DNA of 64,000 bases from Terrabacter sp. Ter38 (lineage in GTDB: Bacteria > Actinomycetota > Actinomycetes > Actinomycetales > Dermatophilaceae): positions 1 through 64,000 of the forward strand of contig NZ_JALJRZ010000002.1 of assembly GCF_024519435.1 (NCBI RefSeq), given 5' to 3'. The notes under the pieces were generated by a model. That model made no database searches, was not told the origin of the DNA, and saw only the letters and a program-made list of their open reading frames with translations. Positions 34,376-42,606 of the stretch are shown here, piece by piece. A program made the position numbers and the translations under genes. Positions within the stretch are counted from its first letter, which is position 1. Every line of letters begins with the position of its first letter.

Positions 34376-35797
34376 TCAGCGGGTCGGCTTCGGCCAGACG
34401 AGCGTCGTCGAGGTGATGGGTCGCACCGTCGTGGCGGGTCCGGAGCCGCCCACGGTCACGGTGTGCGTGCCAGGGGGAAGGTCGTCGAAGGTCGCGACGC
34501 CATGGCCCTTCCGCAGGGTCGGCTCGACGCTCGCGAGCACCGTGCCCTGCTCGCTCGTGATGGTGACGGTCACGGCCTTGCGCGGCGGGTCGGCCCCGGG
34601 GTCGTCCGCCTCGAGGTCGAAGGCCACCTTGAGGGCCTGGCCCTGCGTCACGAGGTCGGGCACGACGGCACGTACGTTCGTGTCGGTGATCTCGCGACGA
34701 CGGACCGGCTGGGCGGTGAGGATCTCCTGCACCTGGTCGAGGACGAGCTGGTTGCACTGGAGGTTGGTGTGCTGGTCGGGCACCCGCACGGCCAGGTTCG
34801 TGTCGAGAGCCTCGCCGAGACCGACGGCCCCGGTCAGGGGCACCGTGCCGTCACCGAAGTCGTTGTCGGTGCCGAAGTCCTGGTAGGCCGTGGCCGTGCC
34901 ACCCGAGAGCTGGACCGTGGTCGCGGTCGGCTGCCGGATGCCGACGATCATGTGCGAGGAAGTCCGGCTCCCCGGGCGGCCGGACTCCGCGGCCTGGAGG
35001 TCGGTGTGGAAGGCCATCGCGTCGGCGACCATCGCGGTGCTGACGTTGGGCACCGACACCTCGGTCGTCTTCGCATAACCCCCCGCGTTGCCGATGCAGG
35101 CGAACTCCGGCAGCAGCTGGAAGAGCGAGGGCATGCTGCGCGAGAAGTCCGTGAGGTCGATCGACAACGGACCGATGCCCTTCTTGACGCCGTTGACGAG
35201 CTGCGTGAGCGCGTCGGTCGCACCACGCCACGGGGTGCCGAGGGTGATGAGCTTGCGGGTCACCTCGGCGCCGCCGCACTTCTCGATGTACCAGCGGGCG
35301 ACGAGCCCACCCATGGAGTGGCAGACGAAGACGACCTTCGCATCGGCATACGCCCCGCCCTGCGCCCGCAGCTGCTCGAGTGCCGGCTCGACGATGGTCT
35401 TGAGTCGCGCGCCGTTGTAGCGGTTGGAGAGGCGCCAGTCGTACGCGTACGTGATGAGCGTGGCCGGATTGCCGCCGGTGCCCCGCTGGTACCCCTGCTT
35501 CTCCAATGCGGTGACGAGCACGTCGTAGCCGCGGATCGGCGTCCAGATGCCCGGCAGGACGTGGACGTCGGGCATGAGCGCGACGGGCTCGACGCCGTCG
35601 CCCGGGTGGTCGTCGCCGATCCCCTCCGGCAGGACCTTCTTGAGGATCGACTGGCCGCCGGTCAGCAGCTTCCAGACGGCGCCGGCGCTCGGGGCCCAGA
35701 TGAGGTTCTCGCTCGCCGGTGACCCGTCGTCACCCCGGACCCCGAGTGTGCTGCCGGTGATCCCCGGAAGCACCACGACCAGGTCGTTGCTCGTCAT
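34376..35797 (-). CDS. LCAT-like alpha/beta-hydrolase (lipid acyltransferase/phospholipase)
   Basis: 473-residue enzyme. VVLPGITGSTLG (residues 8-19) is the oxyanion/start region of lecithin:cholesterol acyltransferase-like proteins; the nucleophile is Ser161 in VCHSMGGLVARW; the acid is in GDGTVPLTGAV and the His in DQHTNLQCN. The final 90 residues form an Ig-like domain (VTVTITSEQG, LPPGTHTVTVGG). No signal peptide at the ATG 35797. LCAT-family enzymes move or release acyl groups from lipids. A longer N-terminal reading has no support. It is divergent from the hemerythrin gene. Confidence 0.82.
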   Translation of the reverse strand: MTSNDLVVVLPGITGSTLGVRGDDGSPASENLIWAPSAGAVWKLLTGGQSILKKVLPEGIGDDHPGDGVEPVALMPDVHVLPGIWTPIRGYDVLVTALEKQGYQRGTGGNPATLITYAYDWRLSNRYNGARLKTIVEPALEQLRAQGGAYADAKVVFVCHSMGGLVARWYIEKCGGAEVTRKLITLGTPWRGATDALTQLVNGVKKGIGPLSIDLTDFSRSMPSLFQLLPEFACIGNAGGYAKTTEVSVPNVSTAMVADAMAFHTDLQAAESGRPGSRTSSHMIVGIRQPTATTVQLSGGTATAYQDFGTDNDFGDGTVPLTGAVGLGEALDTNLAVRVPDQHTNLQCNQLVLDQVQEILTAQPVRRREITDTNVRAVVPDLVTQGQALKVAFDLEADDPGADPPRKAVTVTITSEQGTVLASVEPTLRKGHGVATFDDLPPGTHTVTVGGSGPATTVRPITSTTLVWPKPTR

Positions 35798-35826
35798 GCG
35801 GACCCACCACCCATCCCTACTCCGCT

Positions 35827-35870
35827 GAACTGCGTCATGAGCTACGTCGGAACTGCGTCGATGAACTGCG
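35827..35870. repeat. Three GAACTGCG direct repeats in a divergent promoter region
   Basis: GAACTGCG occurs at 35827, 35850 and 35863, two followed by TC. They sit between the LCAT-like gene and the hemerythrin gene and could be a regulator-binding array. Confidence 0.5.
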
Positions 35871-36004
35871 CCGGACAGTCCCGACCAACCAACGGTGGCA
35901 CCAGCGGGGCCCGGTGATACGCGAAACGGCCAAGCCCGCGACGGCATCGGGTATGGATGCGGCACAGTGGTTCCGGAACCCGCCGGACGACAGAGAGGCC
36001 TTTC

Positions 36005-36637
36005 GTGGACATCACCGACGTCATCCTCCGCCAGCACGACGAGCAGCGACGGATGTTCGCCATGCTCGAGGAGTGGCCGCGCGACGACCACGAGGGCCTC
36101 GCCGCCGTCTGGAAGCGTCTCGAGATCCTCCTCGAGACGCACGCCGAGGCCGAGGAGCTCTACTTCTACCCGGAGCTGCTGCGCATCGGCACGGGCGGCG
36201 CCGACGCCGAGTCCGTCGACGAGGAGGTCGAGGACGCCGTCAAGGACCACAACGACATCCGCAGGTCCGTGCGCAAGGTCAGGCGCTGCCGCACCGGGTC
36301 CGACGCGTGGTGGACGGCCGTCGTCGACGCCAACGTCCACAACAGCGACCACATGGGTGAGGAGGAGCGCCAGGACCTCGCCGACTTCCGCCAGCGCGCG
36401 AGTCTGGAGCTCCGTCACGAGATCGCGGTCCAGTTCCTGCGCTACGAGGCCGTCCGCTGGGCCGACGGGATCACCCCGAAGGACAAGGACCCCGAGCGCT
36501 ACGTCGCCGCGAAGAAGACGACCAAGGCGTCGGCCACGGCGAAGAAGGCCGCCCGCGACGCGAAGAAGGCCGCCAAGACCGCGCCCGCCCGCGCGGCCCG
36601 CTCCAAGAAGGCCTCCGCAGGCGCCTCCGAAGAGTGA
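36005..36637 (+). CDS. Hemerythrin-domain protein with Lys/Ala-rich histone-like tail
   Basis: 210-residue protein. Residues 1-140 form a four-helix hemerythrin/HHE domain with His11, His46, Glu50, the KDHNDIRR histidine and the HNSDHMGEEE histidines as likely di-iron ligands. After WADGITPKDKDPERY the tail from about residue 164 is AAKKTTKASATAKKAARDAK-like, rich in Lys and Ala in the style of histone H1 or bacterial HupB tails. The start is GTG 36005 with GAGAGG seven bases upstream. Hemerythrins sense or store oxygen, NO or peroxide; the tail suggests DNA or polyanion binding, which is inference. Confidence 0.85.
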   Translation: MDITDVILRQHDEQRRMFAMLEEWPRDDHEGLAAVWKRLEILLETHAEAEELYFYPELLRIGTGGADAESVDEEVEDAVKDHNDIRRSVRKVRRCRTGSDAWWTAVVDANVHNSDHMGEEERQDLADFRQRASLELRHEIAVQFLRYEAVRWADGITPKDKDPERYVAAKKTTKASATAKKAARDAKKAAKTAPARAARSKKASAGASEE

Positions 36638-37855
36638 CTACGCGGTGAGCCGGTCGCGGCGGCGACGTTCGAGTCGGAGGGCGACGAGGACGAGCACACC
36701 GGCGACGAGCCCCCAGAAGGCGGCGCCGACGCCGGCGACGGTGATGCCCGACGCGGCCACGACGAGGGTGACGGCGCCGGCCTCGCGGGTCGAGACGTCG
36801 GTCAGCGCGGCCGCTGCCGCGCTCGCGAAGGTGCCGAGCAGGGCAAGACCGGCGATGGTCTCGATGAGACCGGCGGGCGCCGAACGCGCTGCCGCCGTGA
36901 CGATCCCGGCGAGCGGGCCGAAGGCGAGGTAGGTGACGCCGCACGCGACACCCGCGACCCAGCGCCGGCTCCGGTCCGAGTGCGCCTCGGGGCCCGCGGC
37001 CAGCGCCGCGGAGATCGCGGCGAGGTTGATCGCGTGCGCGCCGCCGACGGCTCCGAGGGCGCTCGCGCCACCGGTGTAGAGCAGGGGACCTCGGATGCCG
37101 GGCCGGTAGCCGAACGACGCGAGCACGGCCATGCCGGGGATGTTCTGGCTCGTCATCGTGACGATGAAGAGCGGGATCGCCACGGCGAGAAGGGTGGTCG
37201 CATCCCACGTCGGTGCGACGAGCACGATGGACGGCACCGCCGACCCGAGGTCGAGCCGCGCGAAGACCCCCTGCACGGCCATGACGACGAGGGCCGCGAC
37301 GAGCGCGCCGATGACGGCCCACCGCCGCGCAACCGCGACGAGGACGAGCCACGTGACCATGACCGGCGCGATGGCGGCCGGCGTCGCGACGACCGCGCGG
37401 AACGGGGCGACGCAGAGCGTCAGCAGCACCCCCGCGAGCATCGCGCTCGCGAGCGGACCGGGGATCGCCTCGACGAGCCGCTCGAGCGGTCGCACGAGGC
37501 CACAGAGGGCCAGCAGAAGTCCACAGACGACGAAAGCGCCCACCGCAGAGGCGAACCCACCGGCCGGCACCGCCGCTGCAGCGAGCAGTGCGGCGCCCGG
37601 CGTCGACCACGCCATGGTGATCGGCATCCGCAGCCGCCACGAGAAGAGCACGCAGCCGAGGCCCATCGTCACGCAGAGGACGAGCAGGCCCGAGGCCGCC
37701 TGCTCAGGGTCCGCGCCGACGGCGCGCAGGCCCGTCAGCACGACGGCGAACGAGCTCGTGAAGCCGACGAGCCCGCAGACGACACCGGCCAGCACCGCGT
37801 GTGCCGTCGAACCGGACGGGACGGACGAGCCCGACGGGCGGTGGTGCGACGTCAC
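36638..37855 (-). CDS. benE: Benzoate/proton symporter-like transporter (BenE family)
   Basis: 405-residue membrane protein with 11-12 predicted helices. GFTSSFAVVLTGLRAVGADP near the N-terminus, MAWSTPGAALL, FIVTMTSQNIPGMAVLASFG and GGASALGAVGGAHAINLAAI are the conserved BenE segments. The start used is GTG 37855, seven bases after the phosphatase-family stop; a start at 37894 overlapping that gene is possible. No benzoate-degradation genes are nearby, so the substrate is uncertain. The stop abuts the convergent hemerythrin stop with no gap. Confidence 0.87.
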   Translation of the reverse strand: MTSHHRPSGSSVPSGSTAHAVLAGVVCGLVGFTSSFAVVLTGLRAVGADPEQAASGLLVLCVTMGLGCVLFSWRLRMPITMAWSTPGAALLAAAAVPAGGFASAVGAFVVCGLLLALCGLVRPLERLVEAIPGPLASAMLAGVLLTLCVAPFRAVVATPAAIAPVMVTWLVLVAVARRWAVIGALVAALVVMAVQGVFARLDLGSAVPSIVLVAPTWDATTLLAVAIPLFIVTMTSQNIPGMAVLASFGYRPGIRGPLLYTGGASALGAVGGAHAINLAAISAALAAGPEAHSDRSRRWVAGVACGVTYLAFGPLAGIVTAAARSAPAGLIETIAGLALLGTFASAAAAALTDVSTREAGAVTLVVAASGITVAGVGAAFWGLVAGVLVLVALRLERRRRDRLTA

Positions 37856-37862
37856 CGCCGGC

Positions 37863-38669
37863 TCAGCGCAGGTGGCTGCTGGCGGCGAGCGCACGGCATA
37901 CGCGGTCGTATGCCGTGGGGCTTCCGGCGGCGACGAGCCCCGGGGGCGCGATGTCGCGCGGTGAGTACGTGACGCCCGCGGTCGTGCCGAGCAGGCCGCC
38001 GGCCTCGGAGAGCAGGAGCGAGCCGGGCACGTGGTCCCACGGCGCGGCCTTGGCGTAGACGATGTAGTCGGCCGCGCCCTCGACGAGCTTGGGGTAGTCG
38101 ATGCCGCACGACACCCACGTCAGGGTCATCGGCTCGAGGCCGTCGAGCGACTGACCGATCCACGCGCGGCGGGAGGTGCGGCCGCGCAGGGCGCCCTCCG
38201 GCCGCTCGGGGACCGTCAGGCGACGCGACCCGTCGGCGTCGTGGCGCCACGTGCCGGCCCCGCGTTCGGCGACGAAGCCGAGCTCGTGCTGCGGCTGCCA
38301 GATCCACGCCCGCACGGCCTCGCCGGCGACCGTCTCGGCGACCATGACGGCATGGTCCTTGGAGCCGTGGACGAAGTTCTTCGTGCCGTCGACGGGGTCG
38401 ACGGTGAACGCGTGGTCGGCGGCGGCATACCGCTCCATGAGCGCGGGGTCGCCCGCGAACGTCTCCTCCCCGAGCACGACGGCGTCGGGGTAGGCGGCGA
38501 CGAGGGCTGCCGTGATGAGCACCTCGGCCTCCCGGTCGGCGTCGGTGACGAGGTCGCCGGGTCGCTTCTCGTGGATCTCGCCGGCCGCGAGCGCCCGGAA
38601 CCGCGGGTTGATGACCTCCTCGGCCACGTCCTTGAGCAGGCTCAGTACCTCGTCGGTCTCCACGCCCAC
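37863..38669 (-). CDS. Inositol-monophosphatase-family phosphatase
   Basis: 268-residue Mg-dependent phosphatase. Metal-binding motifs are all present: GEET (67-70), DPVDGTKNFVHG with Asp91 and Asp94, and APWDHVPGSLLLSEAGG. The KRPGDLVTDADREAE segment (35-49) is the activation loop. Family members act on inositol-1-phosphate, histidinol phosphate or nucleotide phosphates; the sequence does not decide which. Located 23 bases after the XRE-type gene stop and probably co-transcribed with the transporter that follows. Confidence 0.88.
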   Translation of the reverse strand: MGVETDEVLSLLKDVAEEVINPRFRALAAGEIHEKRPGDLVTDADREAEVLITAALVAAYPDAVVLGEETFAGDPALMERYAAADHAFTVDPVDGTKNFVHGSKDHAVMVAETVAGEAVRAWIWQPQHELGFVAERGAGTWRHDADGSRRLTVPERPEGALRGRTSRRAWIGQSLDGLEPMTLTWVSCGIDYPKLVEGAADYIVYAKAAPWDHVPGSLLLSEAGGLLGTTAGVTYSPRDIAPPGLVAAGSPTAYDRVCRALAASSHLR

Positions 38670-38692
38670 AACCTAGCGAGCGACAGGCGACC

Positions 38693-40309
38693 TCAGCGGA
38701 GCGGTCTCAGGTGCTCGGGCACCTCGAGCCACCAGACGAGCGTGGCGCGAGCCTGCTCGGTCATCGCGAGCGGGTCGGACCCCGGCTGCGGCAGAGCGTC
38801 CACGAGAGCCGCGACGAGGTCCTGGCGCCCCCGCATGCCGAGGGCGTAGACGAGGCCGCGGAGCAGCTGGACGTCGGGCTCGGTCCGGCCGGTGGCGACG
38901 ATCTCGGCGATCCGCCGGGCGACGGCCTCCTCCCGCTCGTCGCGCCGCCGACCCCGCGGCTCCACCGTGTTGCCGATGACGTAGCCCGCCTCCTTGGCGA
39001 CGTCCGGGGCGGAGGCCGGCGACAGCGCGACCCGCTCGAAGAGGTCGAGGTCCTCGACCTGGGCCATCCAGGTCAGCACGGTCAGGCTCTCGTGCGCTGC
39101 CACCGTGTCGTGGCGCGCGAGGGCGTCGGCGAACGCCGCGGCGTGGACCCGGCCGACGATCCGGCTCTGCGGCGACAGCATGAGGATGCCGAGGGCGTAG
39201 GAGCGGTCCTCCTCGTTCGTCTCGCCGAGCGCCGTCTGCAGCAGGTCGCCGAGGATCGGCTCGTGGGCGGTCGCCTGCCCCTCGGCCGCCTCGAGCTCGC
39301 TCCGGATGCGCAGGTGCGCCTCACGGATCGCCTGGGCCGTGATGGCTCGACCGTGGCGGATGATCGAGGCAGCCGCACGACGGTCCTCGGCCGTGAGCCC
39401 CGTCGCGACGCGGTGGCCGTCGGGACCCAGCGTGCGCACGAGGTTGGCGGCGCCGCGGTGCACGAGATAGGGGTGGGAGGGGTCGCGCAGGTGCTCGACC
39501 GCGAGCCGGACCGCTTCGAGCCGGGTCTCGGGGTCGAGGCCGGTGCCCCGCACGAGGGTCGTCAGCACGCTGAGGCAGGCCCGCAGCGAGCTGGCGTTGG
39601 TGGGCTCCCGCAACTGGCCCACGAGGACGGCGTAGCCCCGCGGGGCCTCCATGAAGCGCAGCAGGCTCAGGGTGTCGACGTAGAACTGGGCGTCGGGACG
39701 GTCCACGACCTCCGCGGCCAGCGAGGCCACGACGCCGGCGCTGCGCGGGTGCCCGGCCAGGCGCGCGATGGCCTCGGCCCGCTGCACGTAGTCGAGGTCG
39801 AGCCCGAGGCTGACCTCCTGGAGGAGTCGTCGGATCAGCCCCTCCCAGTCGCCGGCCCGCACCATCGCGTGCGGCATCCGGCCGAGGTGGTCCGAGAGCC
39901 GGTCCCAGTCGCCGCCGCTCATCCGCTCGTCGGCGAGCGCCCGCTCGAGCAGGAGCAGCGTCGCGTCGACGTCGGGCGGGGTCGGCGGAGGCAGCGTGGC
40001 GCACGGGCGGACGGGCTGGTACGAGCGCGAGAAGAGGTCGACGGCGGCGAGGAGCCGGCCCTCGCGCAGATCGAGCACCCTCTCGTAGCGGCGCACGAGC
40101 GACCGGGTCACCTCGACGCGGCCGTTCTCCCAGCGCCCGACCTGGGCCCGGTGCACCGGCTCGGCCCGACCCGCGCCCTGGGCGAAGCCCGCGGCGCTGC
40201 GCAGGGCGGGGTCGGCGGCCTGCAGTCGGGCGTTGCGCAGCACCCACTGGACCTGTTCGTTCAACACGGCGACGCCCAGGCGTGGCGCCCTGTTGCGCGT
40301 GGCGCCCAC
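38693..40309 (-). CDS. XRE-type regulator with long helical-repeat C-terminus
   Basis: 538-residue protein. Residues about 14-75 look like a helix-turn-helix: LNEQVQWVLRNARLQAADPA, then HRAQVGRWENGRVEVTRSLV, with the WE-G pattern of XRE recognition helices. The remaining 440 residues are alpha-helical with HEAT/TPR-like periodicity and no enzyme motif; such large sensors often bind a protein or ligand. The start is uncertain: GTG at 40309 or GTG at 40268 (VLNEQVQW), neither with a clear ribosome-binding site. A strongly structured region lies just upstream. Confidence 0.72.
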   Translation of the reverse strand: MGATRNRAPRLGVAVLNEQVQWVLRNARLQAADPALRSAAGFAQGAGRAEPVHRAQVGRWENGRVEVTRSLVRRYERVLDLREGRLLAAVDLFSRSYQPVRPCATLPPPTPPDVDATLLLLERALADERMSGGDWDRLSDHLGRMPHAMVRAGDWEGLIRRLLQEVSLGLDLDYVQRAEAIARLAGHPRSAGVVASLAAEVVDRPDAQFYVDTLSLLRFMEAPRGYAVLVGQLREPTNASSLRACLSVLTTLVRGTGLDPETRLEAVRLAVEHLRDPSHPYLVHRGAANLVRTLGPDGHRVATGLTAEDRRAAASIIRHGRAITAQAIREAHLRIRSELEAAEGQATAHEPILGDLLQTALGETNEEDRSYALGILMLSPQSRIVGRVHAAAFADALARHDTVAAHESLTVLTWMAQVEDLDLFERVALSPASAPDVAKEAGYVIGNTVEPRGRRRDEREEAVARRIAEIVATGRTEPDVQLLRGLVYALGMRGRQDLVAALVDALPQPGSDPLAMTEQARATLVWWLEVPEHLRPLR

Positions 40310-40364
40310 GTGCGCAACGAGGACCCGTCACGGCTCTCGACCTTCGTATCGTGACGTCTGGCAC

Positions 40365-40429
40365 CGGTGGGCCGGGGCGGGAGTCGACGACAGGGGGAGA
40401 CTCCCGCCCCACCACCGGCCTGTCGTCGC
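40365..40429. ncRNA. Putative structured RNA with compound stem and pseudoknot potential
   Basis: Outer stem CCGGTGG (40365-40371) with CCACCGG (40413-40419) and inner stem GGGGCGGGAGT (40375-40385) with ACTCCCGCCCC (40401-40411) are both perfect. The loop sequence CGACGACAGG (40386-40395) is the exact complement of CCTGTCGTCG (40420-40429) directly after the hairpin, so a pseudoknot or a switch between two folds is possible. The transcribed strand is unknown. It matches no riboswitch class I can recall. Confidence 0.45.
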
Positions 40430-40626
40430 ATGAGCGCCGGGCGTCGCCCGCCCCGCTCGTCCCCTGTCTCCACGGCACCCCTTCCTCGCGTCGCGAGCCG
40501 GTCGGCTCCCCCGCATCCTCCCCCGAGGTGCGTGGTCACGGGCTCCCCGCAACGCGTGTTCGTCCGGGCGGCCCATTGGGTACGGTAGGTCTCGGTACGC
40601 AGCCTGTGGAGGGGAAGCGGGCCAAG

Positions 40627-40658
40627 GGACCGGGAGCCAGCACGCTGGCTTCCGGTCC
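40627..40658. promoter_or_regulatory. Long leader hairpin upstream of the double GNAT gene
   Basis: GGACCGG-G-AGCCAGC (40627-40641) pairs with GCTGGCT-T-CCGGTCC (40644-40658) through 14 Watson-Crick pairs and one G-T pair, with only AC between. It lies 65 bases before the GTG at 40723 and is not followed by a T-run. It may be an attenuator or the end of a short transcript from the upstream candidate promoter. Confidence 0.45.
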
Positions 40659-40722
40659 TTCACCGTTCCGGGCGCTCGAATCGCGGGTGACGAGGGCGTA
40701 TGCCGGCTGGCAGGCTGACGCC

Positions 40723-41943
40723 GTGACCGACGCCTCCCAGCCGCCCGCCGTGACCTCCCCCGTGACCTCGCCCGTGACCTCGCCCGTGACCTCGCCTGTG
40801 ACCTCGGCCGTGACTCTGCTGACCGACGGCGTCGTGACGCTGCGCGCCCACTCCGTCGACGACGCCGACGCGATCGTCGAGCAGAGCACGGACCCCGAGA
40901 GCCTCAGATGGACGACGGTCCCGCGGCCCTACGGCCGCGAGGACGCGCTCGGCTGGGTCGAGCGGAACCTCGGCGCCTGGGGTGAGCCCCGGGGCACGCG
41001 GTCGTGGGCCGTCGAGTGGACCGACGCGACGGGCACACCCCGCTACGCCGGCACCATCGACCTGCGTCCCGGCGCGGCGCCGTCGGCCGGCGAGCTCGGC
41101 TTCGGGCTGCACCCGGACGCCCGCGGGCACGGCCTCATGGCGCGCGCGGTCCGGCTCGTCGTCGCGCACGCCTTCGCGACACCGGTCTGGGGCGCCGCAG
41201 TGACCCGCGTCCACTGGCGCGCCGTCGTCGGCAACTGGGGCTCGAGGCGGACCGCGTGGTCCACGGGCTTCACCTTCCACGGCACGATCCCGGGCAGCCA
41301 TCCCGACCCCGAGGGCGGCACCGAGGCGCTCGACACGTGGACCGCCAGCATCACTCCGGGCGTCCCGCTCGAGCCCCAGACACCGTGGTTCGCCGCGGTC
41401 CCGGTCGAGGGCGACCGCGTCCGGCTGCGGCCCTGGCGACCCGCGGACGTCGACGCGATCGAGCCACGCGACGACCCCGAGCACTGGATGCCGTCCCGGT
41501 CGATCCTGCGACGCGAGACCTTCCCCGCGTGGCTGCGCACCCGACAGGAGAGGATGTCCGAGGGCACGGCGGTCGACTGGTGCGTCGCCGACCTCGGCAC
41601 CGACCGAGCCCTGGGCGGCGTCACCGTCTTCAGCCGCGGTGGGGCCATCACCGACACCGCCGAGCTCGGCTACCAGTTCTTCCCGAGCGCCCGCGGCCGT
41701 GGCGCGGCCAAGGAGGCGGCCCGTCTCGCCGTCGCCCACGCGCTGGCCCCGACGAGCGACGGCGGGCTCGGCGTGCGCCGCCTCGTCGCAGAGACGGCCG
41801 CCGACAACGAGGCGAGCAACGGGGTGCTCCGGTCGGTCGGCTTCGTGGAGTTCGGTCGCGAGCACGCGGTCGACCGCGTGGCGGACGGCGGCTGGGGCGA
41901 CGGCCTGCACTGGGAGCTGCTGCCTCCCGGTTCGACCGACTGA
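40723..41943 (+). CDS. Tandem-domain GNAT acetyltransferase (RimJ/RimL-like)
   Basis: 406-residue protein made of two GNAT domains. Domain 1 covers about 35-210 (ADAIVEQSTDPESLRWTTVP, GELGFGLHPDARGHGLMARA) and domain 2 about 225-400 (RVRLRPWRPADVDAI, ELGYQFFPSARGRGAAKEAA, ETAADNEASNGVLRSVGF). The R/H-G-x-G/A acetyl-CoA pyrophosphate loops appear as ARGHGL and ARGRGA. RimJ/RimL-like proteins acetylate protein N-termini or amino groups. The start is GTG 40723. The first 30 residues hold a VTSP repeat with many further in-frame GTG codons, so the true start could lie later. Confidence 0.83.
   Translation: MTDASQPPAVTSPVTSPVTSPVTSPVTSAVTLLTDGVVTLRAHSVDDADAIVEQSTDPESLRWTTVPRPYGREDALGWVERNLGAWGEPRGTRSWAVEWTDATGTPRYAGTIDLRPGAAPSAGELGFGLHPDARGHGLMARAVRLVVAHAFATPVWGAAVTRVHWRAVVGNWGSRRTAWSTGFTFHGTIPGSHPDPEGGTEALDTWTASITPGVPLEPQTPWFAAVPVEGDRVRLRPWRPADVDAIEPRDDPEHWMPSRSILRRETFPAWLRTRQERMSEGTAVDWCVADLGTDRALGGVTVFSRGGAITDTAELGYQFFPSARGRGAAKEAARLAVAHALAPTSDGGLGVRRLVAETAADNEASNGVLRSVGFVEFGREHAVDRVADGGWGDGLHWELLPPGSTD
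40750..40809 (+). repeat. 12-base tandem repeat encoding VTSP units
   Basis: Five copies of GTGACCTCGCCC (with small variations) encode Val-Thr-Ser-Pro repeats near the N-terminus of the double GNAT protein. Every unit begins with GTG, a possible start codon in this genome. Confidence 0.9.
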
Positions 41944-42051
41944 GGCCACGCTGGACAGAGGCGCCCCTGTCGGGGGCCGTTCGGGTATGCCACGGTGGAC
42001 GAAGCGCCGCCGGTCAGCCACCGGGCGGCGCGCCTGACGGAAGGACACGCG

Positions 42052-42606
42052 ATGAGACTCGCGCACGAGCAGGAGCTCGACGCGCCCCCGAGCGTGGTCT
42101 GGACGAACTTCATGGACCTGCGCCGGATCGGCCGCTGCTTCCCGGGGGCCGAGGTCACCCAGGTCGACGGCGACGACTTCGTCGGAGAGATCAGGGCCAA
42201 GCTCGGGCCGGTGTCGATGTACTTCGACGGCACCGGGTCGATGGTCGAACGCGACGAGAAGGCCGGTCGTGCGCGCCTCACGGCCACCGGCCAGGAGCGT
42301 CACGGCCTCGGCAAGGCGACCATCGACATCGCGCTGACGCTCCACCCGGTCAAGGGCGACGACGACCGCACCCGCGCACACCTCGTGACCGACCTCGTCT
42401 TCCTCGGCTTCCCGATGGACTTCGGCACCGGCCTCGTCCAGCGCGCCTCCGACCCGCTCATCGAGCGCTTCCTCACGTGCATGTCGGTGTCGGGGCCGGT
42501 CCCGGACGCCGAGGCGGACGACGACAGCCCGCTCGACCTCGTCCGCTCGGCGACCGACCTCTTCGGCTCCTTCCGGCGCGACCGGCGCGAGCGCAAACGG
42601 CGATGA
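42052..42606 (+). CDS. SRPBCC/CoxG-family protein
   Basis: 184-residue protein of the START-like SRPBCC fold: MRLAHEQELDAPPSVVWTNF, RIGRCFPGAEVTQVDGDDF and EIRAKLGPVSMYFDGTG match CO-dehydrogenase subunit G (CoxG) family proteins. Residues 150-184 form a charged tail. GGAAGGA precedes the ATG at six bases. No CO dehydrogenase genes are present, so this is a general CoxG-like protein, possibly binding a lipid or quinone. The stop overlaps the next gene start (ATGA). Confidence 0.82.
   Translation: MRLAHEQELDAPPSVVWTNFMDLRRIGRCFPGAEVTQVDGDDFVGEIRAKLGPVSMYFDGTGSMVERDEKAGRARLTATGQERHGLGKATIDIALTLHPVKGDDDRTRAHLVTDLVFLGFPMDFGTGLVQRASDPLIERFLTCMSVSGPVPDAEADDDSPLDLVRSATDLFGSFRRDRRERKRR

Larger units (their letters stand above)
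40310..40722. other. 413-base divergent non-coding region rich in structure
   Basis: No gene is supported here. The region contains the compound hairpin at 40365-40429, a palindrome GAGCCGGTCGGCTC at 40496-40509, a possible promoter (TTCGTC, 16 bases, TACGGT, about 40558-40585) and a long hairpin at 40627-40658. Both flanking genes start here, so the structures are not ordinary terminators. Confidence 0.6.

Noticed and set aside
40310-40722. Known riboswitch (SAM-IV, cobalamin, ydaO or similar)
   Set aside because: The conserved core sequences I remember for these classes are not present; only the secondary structure is suggestive.
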